A stretch of DNA of 64,000 nt from Lachnospiraceae bacterium (GTDB lineage: Bacteria > Bacillota > Clostridia > Lachnospirales > Lachnospiraceae). Shown here in pieces: positions 1-7,988 of the stretch (positions are counted from its first letter, which is position 1; the number at the start of each line of letters is the position of its first letter). The translations under genes and the position numbers were made by a program. The stretch lies in the NCBI GenBank assembly GCA_009911035.1, contig QXWO01000011.1, positions 58,552-122,551 of the forward strand, given 5' to 3'. Under the pieces are notes generated by a model. It did no database searches, was not told where the DNA came from, and was given only the letters and a program-made list of their open reading frames with translations.

Positions 1-633
1 GCATCGACGAATGATACACGAAAAGCAGCAGCTTATGATGTAAAGGCAGCATTAGATACAGAATTGACGATAGATGCCTCCTGCGTCTGGTGTTTCAGCG
101 ATTTGTTTGAAGAATTTCATCATTTTCAGGAGGAATTTCATGGAGGATTTGGGCTGCTGACAAGTCATGGAATTCCCAAACCTGTCTATCATGCTTTTGT
201 TTTGCTGAAGGAGGTCGGTGCATACCGGTTGGAACTGGAAGATGATGCAACCGACCGGGAAATCGGCGCGGCAGCTTTTACAGAAGAAAGAACGGTGTGG
301 GTTTTGTTGTTCCGTCAGAAGATGAAGCAGTCCCAACTGCCGCCGGAGCCTTTTGTGGTGGAGATCAAAACAGATGAGCTGCCGGAGGCATTGACGGTAA
401 AGAAAATTGATGAGTTTCATGGAAATCCGCTTAAGGTCTGGCAGGAGCTGGGGGCGCCGGTACCGGCGTCAGAGGAACAGGTCGAAAAGATTAAAAAGGA
501 GTCAGAGGTGCGCGGGGAAGTATTAGATTATGTTTTTGAGGATGGTATTGTTACATTTGAAGGAGAACTTTCGGTCAATGATGTGTGGCTGGTGCGGCTG
601 GATGTGGCAGCAGGAGAAAGATGCGAGACATAA
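1..633 (+). CDS. GH39-like beta-xylosidase, C-terminal part (5' end outside window)
   Basis: The frame is open from base 1, so the gene begins upstream; 210 codons remain before TAA. The visible part contains FSDLFEE and the HGGFGLLT...GIPKPVYHAF stretch, which resembles the end of the catalytic barrel of GH39 glycosidases, followed by a beta-sandwich-like region with alternating hydrophobic residues. The catalytic glutamates would lie upstream and cannot be checked. Family knowledge: GH39 enzymes release xylose from xylo-oligosaccharides. No signal peptide can be judged. It converges with the esterase at 789-1628 and a strong hairpin separates them. It fits the plant-glycan theme of the first 12 kb. 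Assignment is by motif recall only. Confidence 0.72.
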   Translation, partial: ASTNDTRKAAAYDVKAALDTELTIDASCVWCFSDLFEEFHHFQEEFHGGFGLLTSHGIPKPVYHAFVLLKEVGAYRLELEDDATDREIGAAAFTEERTVWVLLFRQKMKQSQLPPEPFVVEIKTDELPEALTVKKIDEFHGNPLKVWQELGAPVPASEEQVEKIKKESEVRGEVLDYVFEDGIVTFEGELSVNDVWLVRLDVAAGERCET

Positions 634-702
634 AAATGAAAAATCAGGGGCAGGAAGGTATTTACCGTCCCCTATGGCGCAAAGAGGCAAAATAACATGT
701 AT

Positions 703-741
703 GCAGGTGAGCGGGGAGATTTGATCTTCCCGCTCACCTGC
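703..741. terminator. Strong bidirectional hairpin between convergent genes
   Basis: An 18-bp stem (703-720 against 724-741, one G-T pair) closes on a 3-base loop TTG. It lies between the converging glycosidase and esterase genes, where a shared terminator is expected. No long T-run follows on either side. Confidence 0.65.
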
Positions 742-744
742 TGT

Positions 745-791
745 TTACAATAAGCTGTCTCGCCGGAAGAAAGCGCCGGCGTTTATTGTCA
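745..791. repeat. Dispersed palindromic intergenic repeat, copy A
   Basis: The ends TTACAATAAG and TTTATTGT are inverted, and the middle holds a GCCGG...CCGGC hairpin. Read on the minus strand it shares the order AAACGCCG...GCGAGAC..CTTATTGTA with the copies at 4064-4134 and 20366-20445. The right end overlaps the stop codon of the minus-strand esterase. Confidence 0.55.
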
Positions 792-1628
792 AAAAGGATT
801 TCCACCAGTGCAGTCTTCCAGTCCGAAAAATACAAGGGCTTCCTGGATGGCAAGATCCCAGAAACGCCATTCATGCTTGTATCCCGGCAGGGAGAACCAG
901 TGGGCATCCAGTCCGATTTCTTCGCAATGTTTTTTGAAGGTGAGGAAATTGGCATAAAGCAAGGTGTCTTCCTCACCACAGCCGAACATCAGTTTTGGCA
1001 GGGTCCCGGTTCCGGCCAGCTTGTCGATAATTGCCCATACGTTTTCCTCGGACTTTACATAGGCGTCAAAGCCCCCTGCGTTGGCAATGATGGTCTTCAT
1101 TCTTGGGTTTTCCGGATCCATGATGGGACATTTGTGGCCGGGCTTAAGTTCGCCAAAATCAACTGGGACTGCGGAGAGCACTGCTGCAGCGGCAAATTTG
1201 TCAGGGTGGTTTACGGCAAACTTGATGGTTCCCCGTCCTCCCATGGACAGACCTGCAATGAAGTTGTCTTCCCGTTTGTCGGATACCGGGAACCAGCCGT
1301 AGATAAGAGGCATAAGTTCCTCCGTAATGTAATCATACATGTGGTAGCCCATCATGGCATCCGGCCAGTTGGAATAGTTGGAATTGAGAGCGGAAGGCAT
1401 TACCACAACAAGGTCTTTTTCAGCCGCGTAAAGCTCTATGTTGGTTTTCCTTATCCAGTCGCTGTGGTCGCCGAAGGTTCCATGGAGCAGCCAGAGCACC
1501 TTGTATTTTTTGCCGCTCAAATAGAAATCCTTCGGGGAAATTTCTCTTTTTTTGTCGGGTAAAATGACAGTGATCTCGTGGTTGTTCTGGAGATACTGGC
1601 TTTCAAAGTTGTAAGTTAAAATGGACAT
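789..1628 (-). CDS. CE1-like esterase (tributyrin esterase / EstA family)
   Basis: A 279-residue alpha/beta hydrolase without signal peptide, so cytoplasmic. The nucleophile elbow GLSMGG puts the catalytic Ser at about residue 128; the oxyanion segment LLHG is near residue 48 and a C-terminal His lies in GYKHEW near 252. Family members cleave acetyl or feruloyl esters from short carbohydrates and simple acyl esters. It is the last gene of the minus-strand operon behind the sucrose-phosphorylase-like gene (24 bp gap), with an AGGAGGAG ribosome site before the ATG. A homologue at 7082-7939 has lost the Ser. Inferred role: deacylating imported oligosaccharides; the substrate is not shown by sequence. 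Confidence 0.82.
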   Translation of the reverse strand: MSILTYNFESQYLQNNHEITVILPDKKREISPKDFYLSGKKYKVLWLLHGTFGDHSDWIRKTNIELYAAEKDLVVVMPSALNSNYSNWPDAMMGYHMYDYITEELMPLIYGWFPVSDKREDNFIAGLSMGGRGTIKFAVNHPDKFAAAAVLSAVPVDFGELKPGHKCPIMDPENPRMKTIIANAGGFDAYVKSEENVWAIIDKLAGTGTLPKLMFGCGEEDTLLYANFLTFKKHCEEIGLDAHWFSLPGYKHEWRFWDLAIQEALVFFGLEDCTGGNPF

Positions 1629-1652
1629 ATCAGTCTCCTCCTCTTTTATATT

Positions 1653-3113
1653 TTAAAGTATACATTCTTTGCCTGATGAAGTGTCAATATAGGAAATGGT
1701 GTATTTTTTGGTGCGGAAATCTGCCTGAAGGGTGGTGCGGTATGCCTCCTTTTGCCAGGTAATGGACAATGTTCCGTCATTTTTGTCATCCCCTACCGTA
1801 ATATCCCCGTCAAAGGCCGGATAGCTGTTCCGAAACCGCATGATTTCATATAATTTCTTACAGAGGGGCTTTTGCACGGCTTCGTCAATCTCCTTAAGGG
1901 TGTAAGTATGGCGGTTGATGCTGCGGGGATCAGAGTCATGCTTTAATCCTTCGATATCATTTTCCCCTGCCAGAAGTCCTACATAGTAAACCTGTGGGAT
2001 GCCGGGGGTGTAGAACTGGACGATCCGGGCCAGCAGATAAGCGTCGTCGTCACAGCGCAGGGCGGAATAATAGGTGGAGCCTAACTGGTAACGCTGTGCT
2101 TTCTTTCCGGTGGTCTTGATCATGCTGGGCAGTTTGATGTATTGCTGCGCCGGCCTGGTGATATCATCCACATCCTCCCTGACAAGGTCGATCTCGTCAT
2201 CGGTAAGTAAATCTACCACATCCACTACGCCTATGCCGTCATGGGTGTCTAAAGTGGTAAACTGTTTTCGGGGGCAGATGTTCAGCCAGTGGATCAGACG
2301 GTCGCATCTTCCGGTTTTCAGCCCGTGGAGCAGCAGCATGGGAAGGGCAAAGTCATATACCCAGTAGTCTTTTTCGGCCATTTTCAGTTGGATTTTATAG
2401 TTTTCGTGGATTTCCGGGAGCATTTGCGTCCCAGCATCTTCAAGGGGCTTCATGCCGATGTCCAGTACCTCCCATATTTCCGGTTCCACGAAAAAGCAAC
2501 TGCTGCCGGGACGCTTGGAAGCATAGGCAAAGGCGTCAAAGCGGATCAGGGGAACATGCGCTGCAAGCCTTCCAAGGTTGCGCTGGTAGTAATCCTGGGT
2601 AGCCTTTGTGTAGGGATTTATGTCGATCTGTTCTTCAAAGAATGTATTCCAGAGCTTTACCTTTTGGCCGTCTTTGCGGGTAAATTCCATGTAAGGACCG
2701 CCCGGTTTCCTGCGGTAGAGGGCATCCATATCCGCTTGTGTGGGTTCTCCCTCCGGCCAGAATTCCTCCCAGTGGATGAACATATCCCGGTAAGGGGAAT
2801 TTTCCCCTTTTTCCATATAGTCTTTAAATTCCTCACAGCGGATAGATACATGATTGAGCATAAAATCCGCCATCATATAATATTTTTCAGAAAGCCTGTC
2901 AATGTCTTCCCAGGTTCCGAACTCCGGTTCCACGATATCGTAGTTGATGACGGCAAAGCCCCTGTCCCCGGAGGAGGGAAAAAAGGGAAGGATATGCAGG
3001 CCCCCGATGACATCCTTAAACTTTTCTTCAAGGACCTGTTCCAGTTCTTTTAAGTCTTTTCCCATGGTATTGGCATAGGTGATCAGCATAATTTTGTTTT
3101 CTACTTTTTTCAT
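1653..3113 (-). CDS. gtfA: GH13_18 glycoside phosphorylase, sucrose phosphorylase-like
   Basis: The 486-residue protein matches GH13 subfamily 18 over its length: RFDAFAY carries the nucleophile Asp193, LPEIHE the acid/base Glu234, and DTHDGIG the transition-state stabilising Asp292, at nearly the same numbers as Leuconostoc sucrose phosphorylase. There is no signal peptide, so it acts in the cytoplasm. Such enzymes split an alpha-glucoside with phosphate, giving glucose 1-phosphate and saving ATP. Sucrose is the classical substrate, but subfamily members also act on sucrose 6'-phosphate, glucosylglycerol or glucosylglycerate, and sequence alone does not decide here. It lies between the ABC permease genes and an esterase in one operon, so the substrate probably enters through that transporter. 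Confidence 0.84.
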   Translation of the reverse strand: MKKVENKIMLITYANTMGKDLKELEQVLEEKFKDVIGGLHILPFFPSSGDRGFAVINYDIVEPEFGTWEDIDRLSEKYYMMADFMLNHVSIRCEEFKDYMEKGENSPYRDMFIHWEEFWPEGEPTQADMDALYRRKPGGPYMEFTRKDGQKVKLWNTFFEEQIDINPYTKATQDYYQRNLGRLAAHVPLIRFDAFAYASKRPGSSCFFVEPEIWEVLDIGMKPLEDAGTQMLPEIHENYKIQLKMAEKDYWVYDFALPMLLLHGLKTGRCDRLIHWLNICPRKQFTTLDTHDGIGVVDVVDLLTDDEIDLVREDVDDITRPAQQYIKLPSMIKTTGKKAQRYQLGSTYYSALRCDDDAYLLARIVQFYTPGIPQVYYVGLLAGENDIEGLKHDSDPRSINRHTYTLKEIDEAVQKPLCKKLYEIMRFRNSYPAFDGDITVGDDKNDGTLSITWQKEAYRTTLQADFRTKKYTISYIDTSSGKECIL

Positions 3114-3146
3114 CTTTCATGAACTCCTTTTCTTTCACAGGGATAT

Positions 3147-4028
3147 TTAACCTTTTACAGAGCCTACCGTGATGCCGGCCACAAAGGACTTCTGGAAAAA
3201 GGGATAAGCAATCAGAATCGGTATAATGGCAATTACGGCAAGGGCCATGCGGATGCTGATGCTTGGAAGCTGGGATGCGTTTATGGAAGAACTTGTGTGG
3301 GTCTGCAGGAACGCAATGTTGCTGATAACAGAATTTAAATAGTTCTGTATTCCGAACAGATCACGCCTTGTCTGGATAAAGTAAACGCCGTTGGTCCAGT
3401 TGTTCCAGTAGGCAATGGCGGACATTAAGGCAATGGTCCCTATAATGGGCTTTGACATGGGAACAACGATCTGCACAAGATTCTGCACTTCACTGGCCCC
3501 GTCTATCATGGAGGCTTCCAGCACTTCCATGGGAACATTGGTGGTAATATAGGTGCGGACCATGATAACATAAAAGGCATTCATCAAAAGATAAGGAATT
3601 ATCATGGCTGCTAAAGTGTCCGTTACATGAAAAATATTGGAGTAAATCAGGTAAGTAGGGACAAAACCGCCGTTAAAAAGCATGGTAAAAAACAGGAAAA
3701 AGGAGATAATGCCTCTCCCCGGAAGGTCTTTCCTTGAAAGAGGGTAGGCAAACAGCATGGTCATGACAATGCTGGCGCAGGTGCCGATGATGGTTATCAC
3801 AAAACTCATCACATATGCCCGAAGGATGGATGATTTGATTCCCCAGATATAGGTGTAGGCAGCGGTGGTAAATCCCCGGGGAATAAAAGAATAGCCATAC
3901 TGGGCCAGGTCAGTCTCCGAGCTGAAAGAGCTGGAAATCAGCAGGATAAAAGGCAGCACACAGGCAGCAATCAGCAGAATCATGATGATATTCATGATAT
4001 AGCGGAACAGTTTGTTTTGATAAATCAT
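3147..4028 (-). CDS. ABC sugar transporter permease, LplC/YtcP type (CUT1)
   Basis: A 293-residue inner-membrane protein with about six hydrophobic segments, the first at residues 10-32. It holds the EAA-loop signature for the ATPase contact (EASMIDGASEVQNLVQIVVPMSKP, residues about 172-195). The C-terminus (FVAGITVGSVKG) is typical of LplC/YtcP permeases. It pairs with the permease at 4133-5056 and probably the solute-binding lipoprotein at 5373-6959. No ATPase gene is present; CUT1 systems of this type commonly share an MsmX-like ATPase encoded elsewhere. A repeat pair occupies the gap to the partner gene. Confidence 0.9.
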   Translation of the reverse strand: MIYQNKLFRYIMNIIMILLIAACVLPFILLISSSFSSETDLAQYGYSFIPRGFTTAAYTYIWGIKSSILRAYVMSFVITIIGTCASIVMTMLFAYPLSRKDLPGRGIISFFLFFTMLFNGGFVPTYLIYSNIFHVTDTLAAMIIPYLLMNAFYVIMVRTYITTNVPMEVLEASMIDGASEVQNLVQIVVPMSKPIIGTIALMSAIAYWNNWTNGVYFIQTRRDLFGIQNYLNSVISNIAFLQTHTSSSINASQLPSISIRMALAVIAIIPILIAYPFFQKSFVAGITVGSVKG

Positions 4029-4063
4029 AGTAATCCTCCCTATCTTATATTTTTTTGCAGGCA

Positions 4064-4134
4064 GCTGTCTCGCAAGGCGTGACGGCGTTTAATACAATAA
4101 GTAGACTCGCAGAGCGGGGCAGCGTTTGTTAATT
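4064..4134. repeat. Dispersed intergenic repeat, tandem pair (copies B1, B2)
   Basis: Two related units, 4064-4090 and about 4102-4134, lie in the gap between two permease genes with the spacer ATACAATAAGTAGAC. On the minus strand they read AAACGCCGTCAC...GCGAGAC and AACAAACGCTGCC...GCGAGTC, then CTTATTGTA. This is the same two-unit layout as at 20366-20445, in opposite orientation. Confidence 0.6.
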
Positions 4135-5056
4135 AGAAGAGACTGCTGTCTTTGTCCAGTTTTGAGACAATGGTATTGGCAGCGAAAACGCAGATGAAAC
4201 CAAGGACGGATTGCAGGAATCCGGCGGCAGTGGAACGGCCGATATCATTCAGCTCCAGCAGTCCCCGGTAGACGTAGGTGTCAATGGTCTGGGTTGTTGA
4301 ATAAAGCAGGCCGCTGTTCATGGGCACCTGATAGAACAGGCCGAAGTCGGAATAACAGATACGTCCTACAGCCAGAAGGATCAGGGTGATAATTGTGGTT
4401 TTCAGTGCCGGAAGCGTGATGTACCAAATCTGGTCAAAGGTGCCGGCTCCGTCCACAACGGCGGCTTCATAATAAGATTTGTCAATGCCGATCAGGGTCG
4501 AGTAATACAGGATGGAACTGTAGCCGAAAGACATCCACAGATATACAATTGTTAATATGAAGGGCCAGTATTTTGCTTCATTATACCAGTTGACCTTGTC
4601 CAGACCCAGCATGGGAAGGATGGTCATATTCATAAAGCCGTTGTTACCGCTTAAAAAGGCGAAGACAACATAACTGATAATGACCGTTGACAGAAGATAG
4701 GGAATCAGAATAACGATCTGTCCCACACGCTTGAAAAATTTCTTGCGGATACAGTCTAAGGCAATTGCGGTAAATATTCCCATAAAATTGCCCAAGAAAA
4801 TAAACGCCAGATTGTAGAGGATGGTATTTCTGAAAAACTGGAAGGCGTCGTTGGTGCTGAACAGGTAGGTAAAGTTGGAAAAACCTGTCCAGGGGCTTTG
4901 GAAAATCCCGATGGAATAATTGATTTTTTTAAAAGCCAGGGCAAGGCCGGCCATTGGCATGTAATTGTTGATGACCAGATAAATGGTGCCGGGGATGAGC
5001 ATCAGGTAGAGCGGCAGGTACCGCTTCATTTTTTGTTTGCTTTTTCTTCTTCCCAT
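4133..5056 (-). CDS. ABC sugar transporter permease, LplB type (CUT1)
   Basis: A 307-residue membrane protein with a basic N-terminus (GRRKSKQKMKRY), a first hydrophobic segment near residues 13-35, and further segments to the end. The EAA loop (YYEAAVVDGAGTFDQIWYITLPALK) is at about residues 187-215. It forms the heterodimeric channel with the following permease. It is the first gene of the minus-strand operon and faces the solute-binding protein gene across a 316-bp divergent promoter region containing a repeated 11-bp motif. Confidence 0.9.
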   Translation of the reverse strand: MGRRKSKQKMKRYLPLYLMLIPGTIYLVINNYMPMAGLALAFKKINYSIGIFQSPWTGFSNFTYLFSTNDAFQFFRNTILYNLAFIFLGNFMGIFTAIALDCIRKKFFKRVGQIVILIPYLLSTVIISYVVFAFLSGNNGFMNMTILPMLGLDKVNWYNEAKYWPFILTIVYLWMSFGYSSILYYSTLIGIDKSYYEAAVVDGAGTFDQIWYITLPALKTTIITLILLAVGRICYSDFGLFYQVPMNSGLLYSTTQTIDTYVYRGLLELNDIGRSTAAGFLQSVLGFICVFAANTIVSKLDKDSSLF

Positions 5057-5137
5057 ATGAAAGTCTCCTTTTTTGAAATTTTGGTATAGTAAAACATTTT
5101 CTGAACTAAACTTATCATCAAAATGTATATCCTATCT

Positions 5138-5264
5138 ATCATTTTTCTGACTCCTATTGTCAAATTTCTAATTTTAATGTAAAAAAATGCATCTCATATG
5201 TGCAAAATGCGGAATAAAAAGGGGGAGATGTTAGAAAAATGATGTTTTGTGACAGAAAAATGAT
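5138..5264. promoter_or_regulatory. Three copies of an 11-bp candidate operator in a divergent promoter
   Basis: AGAAAAATGAT occurs at 5233-5243 and 5254-5264 on the plus strand, exactly 21 bp apart (two helical turns), and once inverted at 5138-5148 toward the permease operon. The 5254 copy extends to a 14-bp exact match (CAGAAAAATGATAG) with the inverted copy. Direct half-sites two turns apart just upstream of a promoter are typical of AraC-family activators such as YesN-like regulators; no regulator gene is in the window. Function is inferred. Confidence 0.5.
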
Positions 5265-5283
5265 AGAGAGGGTAAAAGCGTTC

Positions 5284-5292
5284 TGGTATGAT
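5284..5292 (+). promoter_or_regulatory. Extended -10 promoter for the solute-binding protein gene
   Basis: TGGTATGAT is an extended -10 element. It lies 20 bp after the second direct 11-bp motif and about 80 bp before the start codon. No good -35 is seen, which fits activator dependence. Confidence 0.5.
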
Positions 5293-5372
5293 AGCTTTAC
5301 CTGGTCAGGAAAATGGATCACCTGACAGGCAATAAGTTTTAAACAAAATTTTCAATGAAAAAGGAGGACACA

Positions 5373-6959
5373 ATGAAAAAGAAAGTCACTTCACAGAAAG
5401 TTATTTTGCGGAAAGCTGTTTCTGTACTGCTGGCAGTAACCATGCTGGTTTTTACGCTGACAGGCTGTGGAAGCAAGCCGGCCGGGGAGGCTGGCGGCGG
5501 GGAAGCCAAAACGGAAAGCAATGCCGGACAGGAGGCAGACAAGTCAGCAGACGCTGCATCAACAGGAGAGTACCCGGTTATCAGAGTTCCCTATTCCATT
5601 GTCTTTGAGTCATTCGATGCACCTGCCATTCAGGATGCTTTAAACGAGATCATGCGGGAAAAAGCCGGGGCGGAGATCGAGCTGGTAGGCATTGAATTTG
5701 GAAACTGGTCCACGCAGCTTAACCTGATGCTCACAGGAGGGGATAATTCCCTGGATATTTTCAGTTCCTTCTGGTATACATCTGTCAGCAATTTAGCTGC
5801 CAACGGACAGGCAATGGCCCTTGACGATTTGCTGGCTTCCGACGGACAGGGGATTCTGGAATTGTACGATGGACTGGAAGAATATCTCAACTGCGGTAAA
5901 GTGAACGGCAAGATTTACGGCATTCCCTGTATCTATGCATGGTGCAGTGAAAATATGTACATGGTAAGAACGGAAGATTCAGAAGCGGCAGGCATTGACT
6001 GGAGCCAGATTCATGACCTGGACGGCGTTACTGACGCCATGATAGCCATGAAGCAGGCAAACCCCGACAAGTATTTTGTTCCCGGTTCCACAGACCCTTA
6101 CTGGATTCCCAAGAGCATTGACTACCTTGGAGACACCAATTATCTTGGTGTACTGACAGACCCTACCAACAGCACAACCATTGAAAATTATTATGAATCC
6201 GCTTATTTTAAGGATTTTATGGAGCATGTAAAGGTATGGAAAGAAAATGAAATCTTTAGCCCCGATCCTTTAAGCAATAACCAGCCCACCTTAATGAGTC
6301 TTCTGCTTGGAATAACGGACGGAACCCCTGGCTATAGCTGGGATGCCCAGGTGGGGATCCAGAGTTCTGCCGTACAAAACGGCATAGACGTTGTAGGTAC
6401 AGGTATTACGGAAGCCCTTGCCACATCAGGGGATGTTACCACTTATATGTGGCATGTCAGCCCTTTCAGTAAAAATCCCGAGGCGGCCATGCGGGTTCTG
6501 AACGTATTGTTCACCGACCCTGAGGCAGCACAGATTGCAGCAAACGGACTGGAAGGTCTTGAATATGTACTGGACGAAAATGGTCAAATGAGTTACCCCG
6601 AAGGAAAAACCATGGGCGACCTTGGCTGGCCGGCAGCCAGTATGGCATACTGGCCTAACGTTACCCTCTGCAAGACATGGAACTTCGAGCCTGAAAACAT
6701 TTATGAACTGATGAAAGAAAAGAATAAGACAGCCAAAAAGTCTCTGGCCCTTGGATTCCAGTTTGATTCTACACCGGTAGCAGACCAGATGACTGCCTGC
6801 GCCAACGTAGTGGCACAGTTCTATACGCCTCTTATGTACGGAGAAGTTGATATTGACTCCACAGTGGAAGAATTCAACAAACAGTTGTATAATGCAGGGC
6901 TCCAGGACATTATCAATGAAAAGCAGACACAGTTGGATGCATGGCTTGCGGCTAATTAA
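5373..6959 (+). CDS. Extracellular solute-binding lipoprotein of an Lpl-type ABC transporter
   Basis: Start chosen at the second ATG because AAGGAGG (5361-5367) sits just before it and would lie inside the reading frame of the upstream ATG at 5355. The 528-residue protein has a basic N-terminus, a hydrophobic core and the lipobox LTGC near residue 26, so it is lipid-anchored outside the membrane. A short Gly/Glu/Ala-rich linker follows, then a cluster-B binding-protein fold with many aromatic residues (YTSVSNLAANG, WGDLGWP-like segments). It is the probable receptor for the two divergently encoded permeases. The ligand is inferred to be an oligosaccharide from the neighbours. Confidence 0.9.
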   Translation: MKKKVTSQKVILRKAVSVLLAVTMLVFTLTGCGSKPAGEAGGGEAKTESNAGQEADKSADAASTGEYPVIRVPYSIVFESFDAPAIQDALNEIMREKAGAEIELVGIEFGNWSTQLNLMLTGGDNSLDIFSSFWYTSVSNLAANGQAMALDDLLASDGQGILELYDGLEEYLNCGKVNGKIYGIPCIYAWCSENMYMVRTEDSEAAGIDWSQIHDLDGVTDAMIAMKQANPDKYFVPGSTDPYWIPKSIDYLGDTNYLGVLTDPTNSTTIENYYESAYFKDFMEHVKVWKENEIFSPDPLSNNQPTLMSLLLGITDGTPGYSWDAQVGIQSSAVQNGIDVVGTGITEALATSGDVTTYMWHVSPFSKNPEAAMRVLNVLFTDPEAAQIAANGLEGLEYVLDENGQMSYPEGKTMGDLGWPAASMAYWPNVTLCKTWNFEPENIYELMKEKNKTAKKSLALGFQFDSTPVADQMTACANVVAQFYTPLMYGEVDIDSTVEEFNKQLYNAGLQDIINEKQTQLDAWLAAN

Positions 6960-7081
6960 GGATGAAATAAAAGCCAGATTATTGTAAGGAGGGGGAGGAC
7001 CGATGGTCCTTCCCCTTTAATATAAGGAGAGTCCGCGAAGCATCTTTGGTAAACAGAGCAGAAACAGCAGAGAGGAAAAAT

Positions 7082-7939
7082 ATGGGATTATTAAGATTCA
7101 GCTTCAGGTCAGAGATTTTAAGTCTTCACTCCAACATCACAGTGACCTTTCCCACAGAGAACATGACCTATTATCCGCTTGCGGATGCAAAGAGAGAGGA
7201 AGGCGTTGCCCCAAGAAGACAGTGGGAATACCGTAAGGATATGAAGTATCAGACCGTTTATGTGTTGCATGGGGGCGGGGATGATGACACATGCGTGGTC
7301 CGCAAATCCAATCTGGAACGGTATGCGGAAGATAACTGCGTAATGACGGTAACAGCCCAGGTAAATGACAGTTTTTTTATGGACACCCAGTATGGCTATA
7401 AATATTTTACTTATATGACGGAAGAACTGCCAAAAGTGGTTCAGACGCTGTTCCCGTCCTCCCCGGAAAAAGAAGATAATTTTGTTCTGGGAATGGCCAT
7501 GGGAGGAAACGGGGCCCTTGCGCTGGGGATTAAAAGACCGGATTTATATGCCGCCTGCGTGGATCTTTCCGGCGGCATTGGATGCAGTGTGGATACGGAT
7601 GCATTCATTGAGGAACTCCGTACACTTAAAATGGAACGCCTTGGTGCCGCGTTTGGGAACCCGGATGATATCCGGGACGGGGAGTATGACCTTGGCGGGT
7701 ACATACGGAGATATCTGGCAAAAGGCATAACGATTCCGAAACTGTTCATTGCAGTAGGGGAAAATGATTTTATCCGGGATACGGTGCGCAGGGACAGGGA
7801 CGCCCTGCGCGGATATGGCATTGATTTTTATTATGAGGAAGCCGAAAAACATGCCCATGACTGGAATTTTTGGGATATTTACATAAAAAAAGCACTGGAT
7901 GAGTGGCTTCCCCTAAAAAAGAAACCCATATACCAGTAA
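7082..7939 (+). CDS. CE1-like esterase homologue with catalytic Ser replaced by Ala
   Basis: Start ATG 7082 is preferred over a TTG at 7046 because AGAGG lies 6 bases upstream and the N-terminus (GLLRFSFRSEIL) then matches the esterase at 789-1628. The 285-residue protein keeps the fold marks VLHGGGDDD near residue 62, EDNFVLGMAMGG near 131-142 and a C-terminal His (HAHDWNFWD). However, the nucleophile elbow reads GMAMGG: codon 7496-7498 is GCC (Ala) where the family has Ser. A single T-to-G change would explain TCC to GCC. By family knowledge it should not hydrolyse esters by the usual route. It may be an inactive or binding form. It follows the binding protein gene and precedes two further hydrolases. 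Confidence 0.8.
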   Translation: MGLLRFSFRSEILSLHSNITVTFPTENMTYYPLADAKREEGVAPRRQWEYRKDMKYQTVYVLHGGGDDDTCVVRKSNLERYAEDNCVMTVTAQVNDSFFMDTQYGYKYFTYMTEELPKVVQTLFPSSPEKEDNFVLGMAMGGNGALALGIKRPDLYAACVDLSGGIGCSVDTDAFIEELRTLKMERLGAAFGNPDDIRDGEYDLGGYIRRYLAKGITIPKLFIAVGENDFIRDTVRRDRDALRGYGIDFYYEEAEKHAHDWNFWDIYIKKALDEWLPLKKKPIYQ

Positions 7940-7988
7940 GATGGAATGATGCTGCAGGTATAAAAAGCAGTGCAGAAATGAGGTAAAT

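Noticed and set aside
786-1562. Long plus-strand frame opposite the esterase gene
   Set aside because: It mirrors codons of the minus-strand esterase, which has clear catalytic motifs; the opposite frame has no family features. Similar long antisense frames at 2289-3053, 14051-14794 and 36274-37095 were set aside for the same reason.
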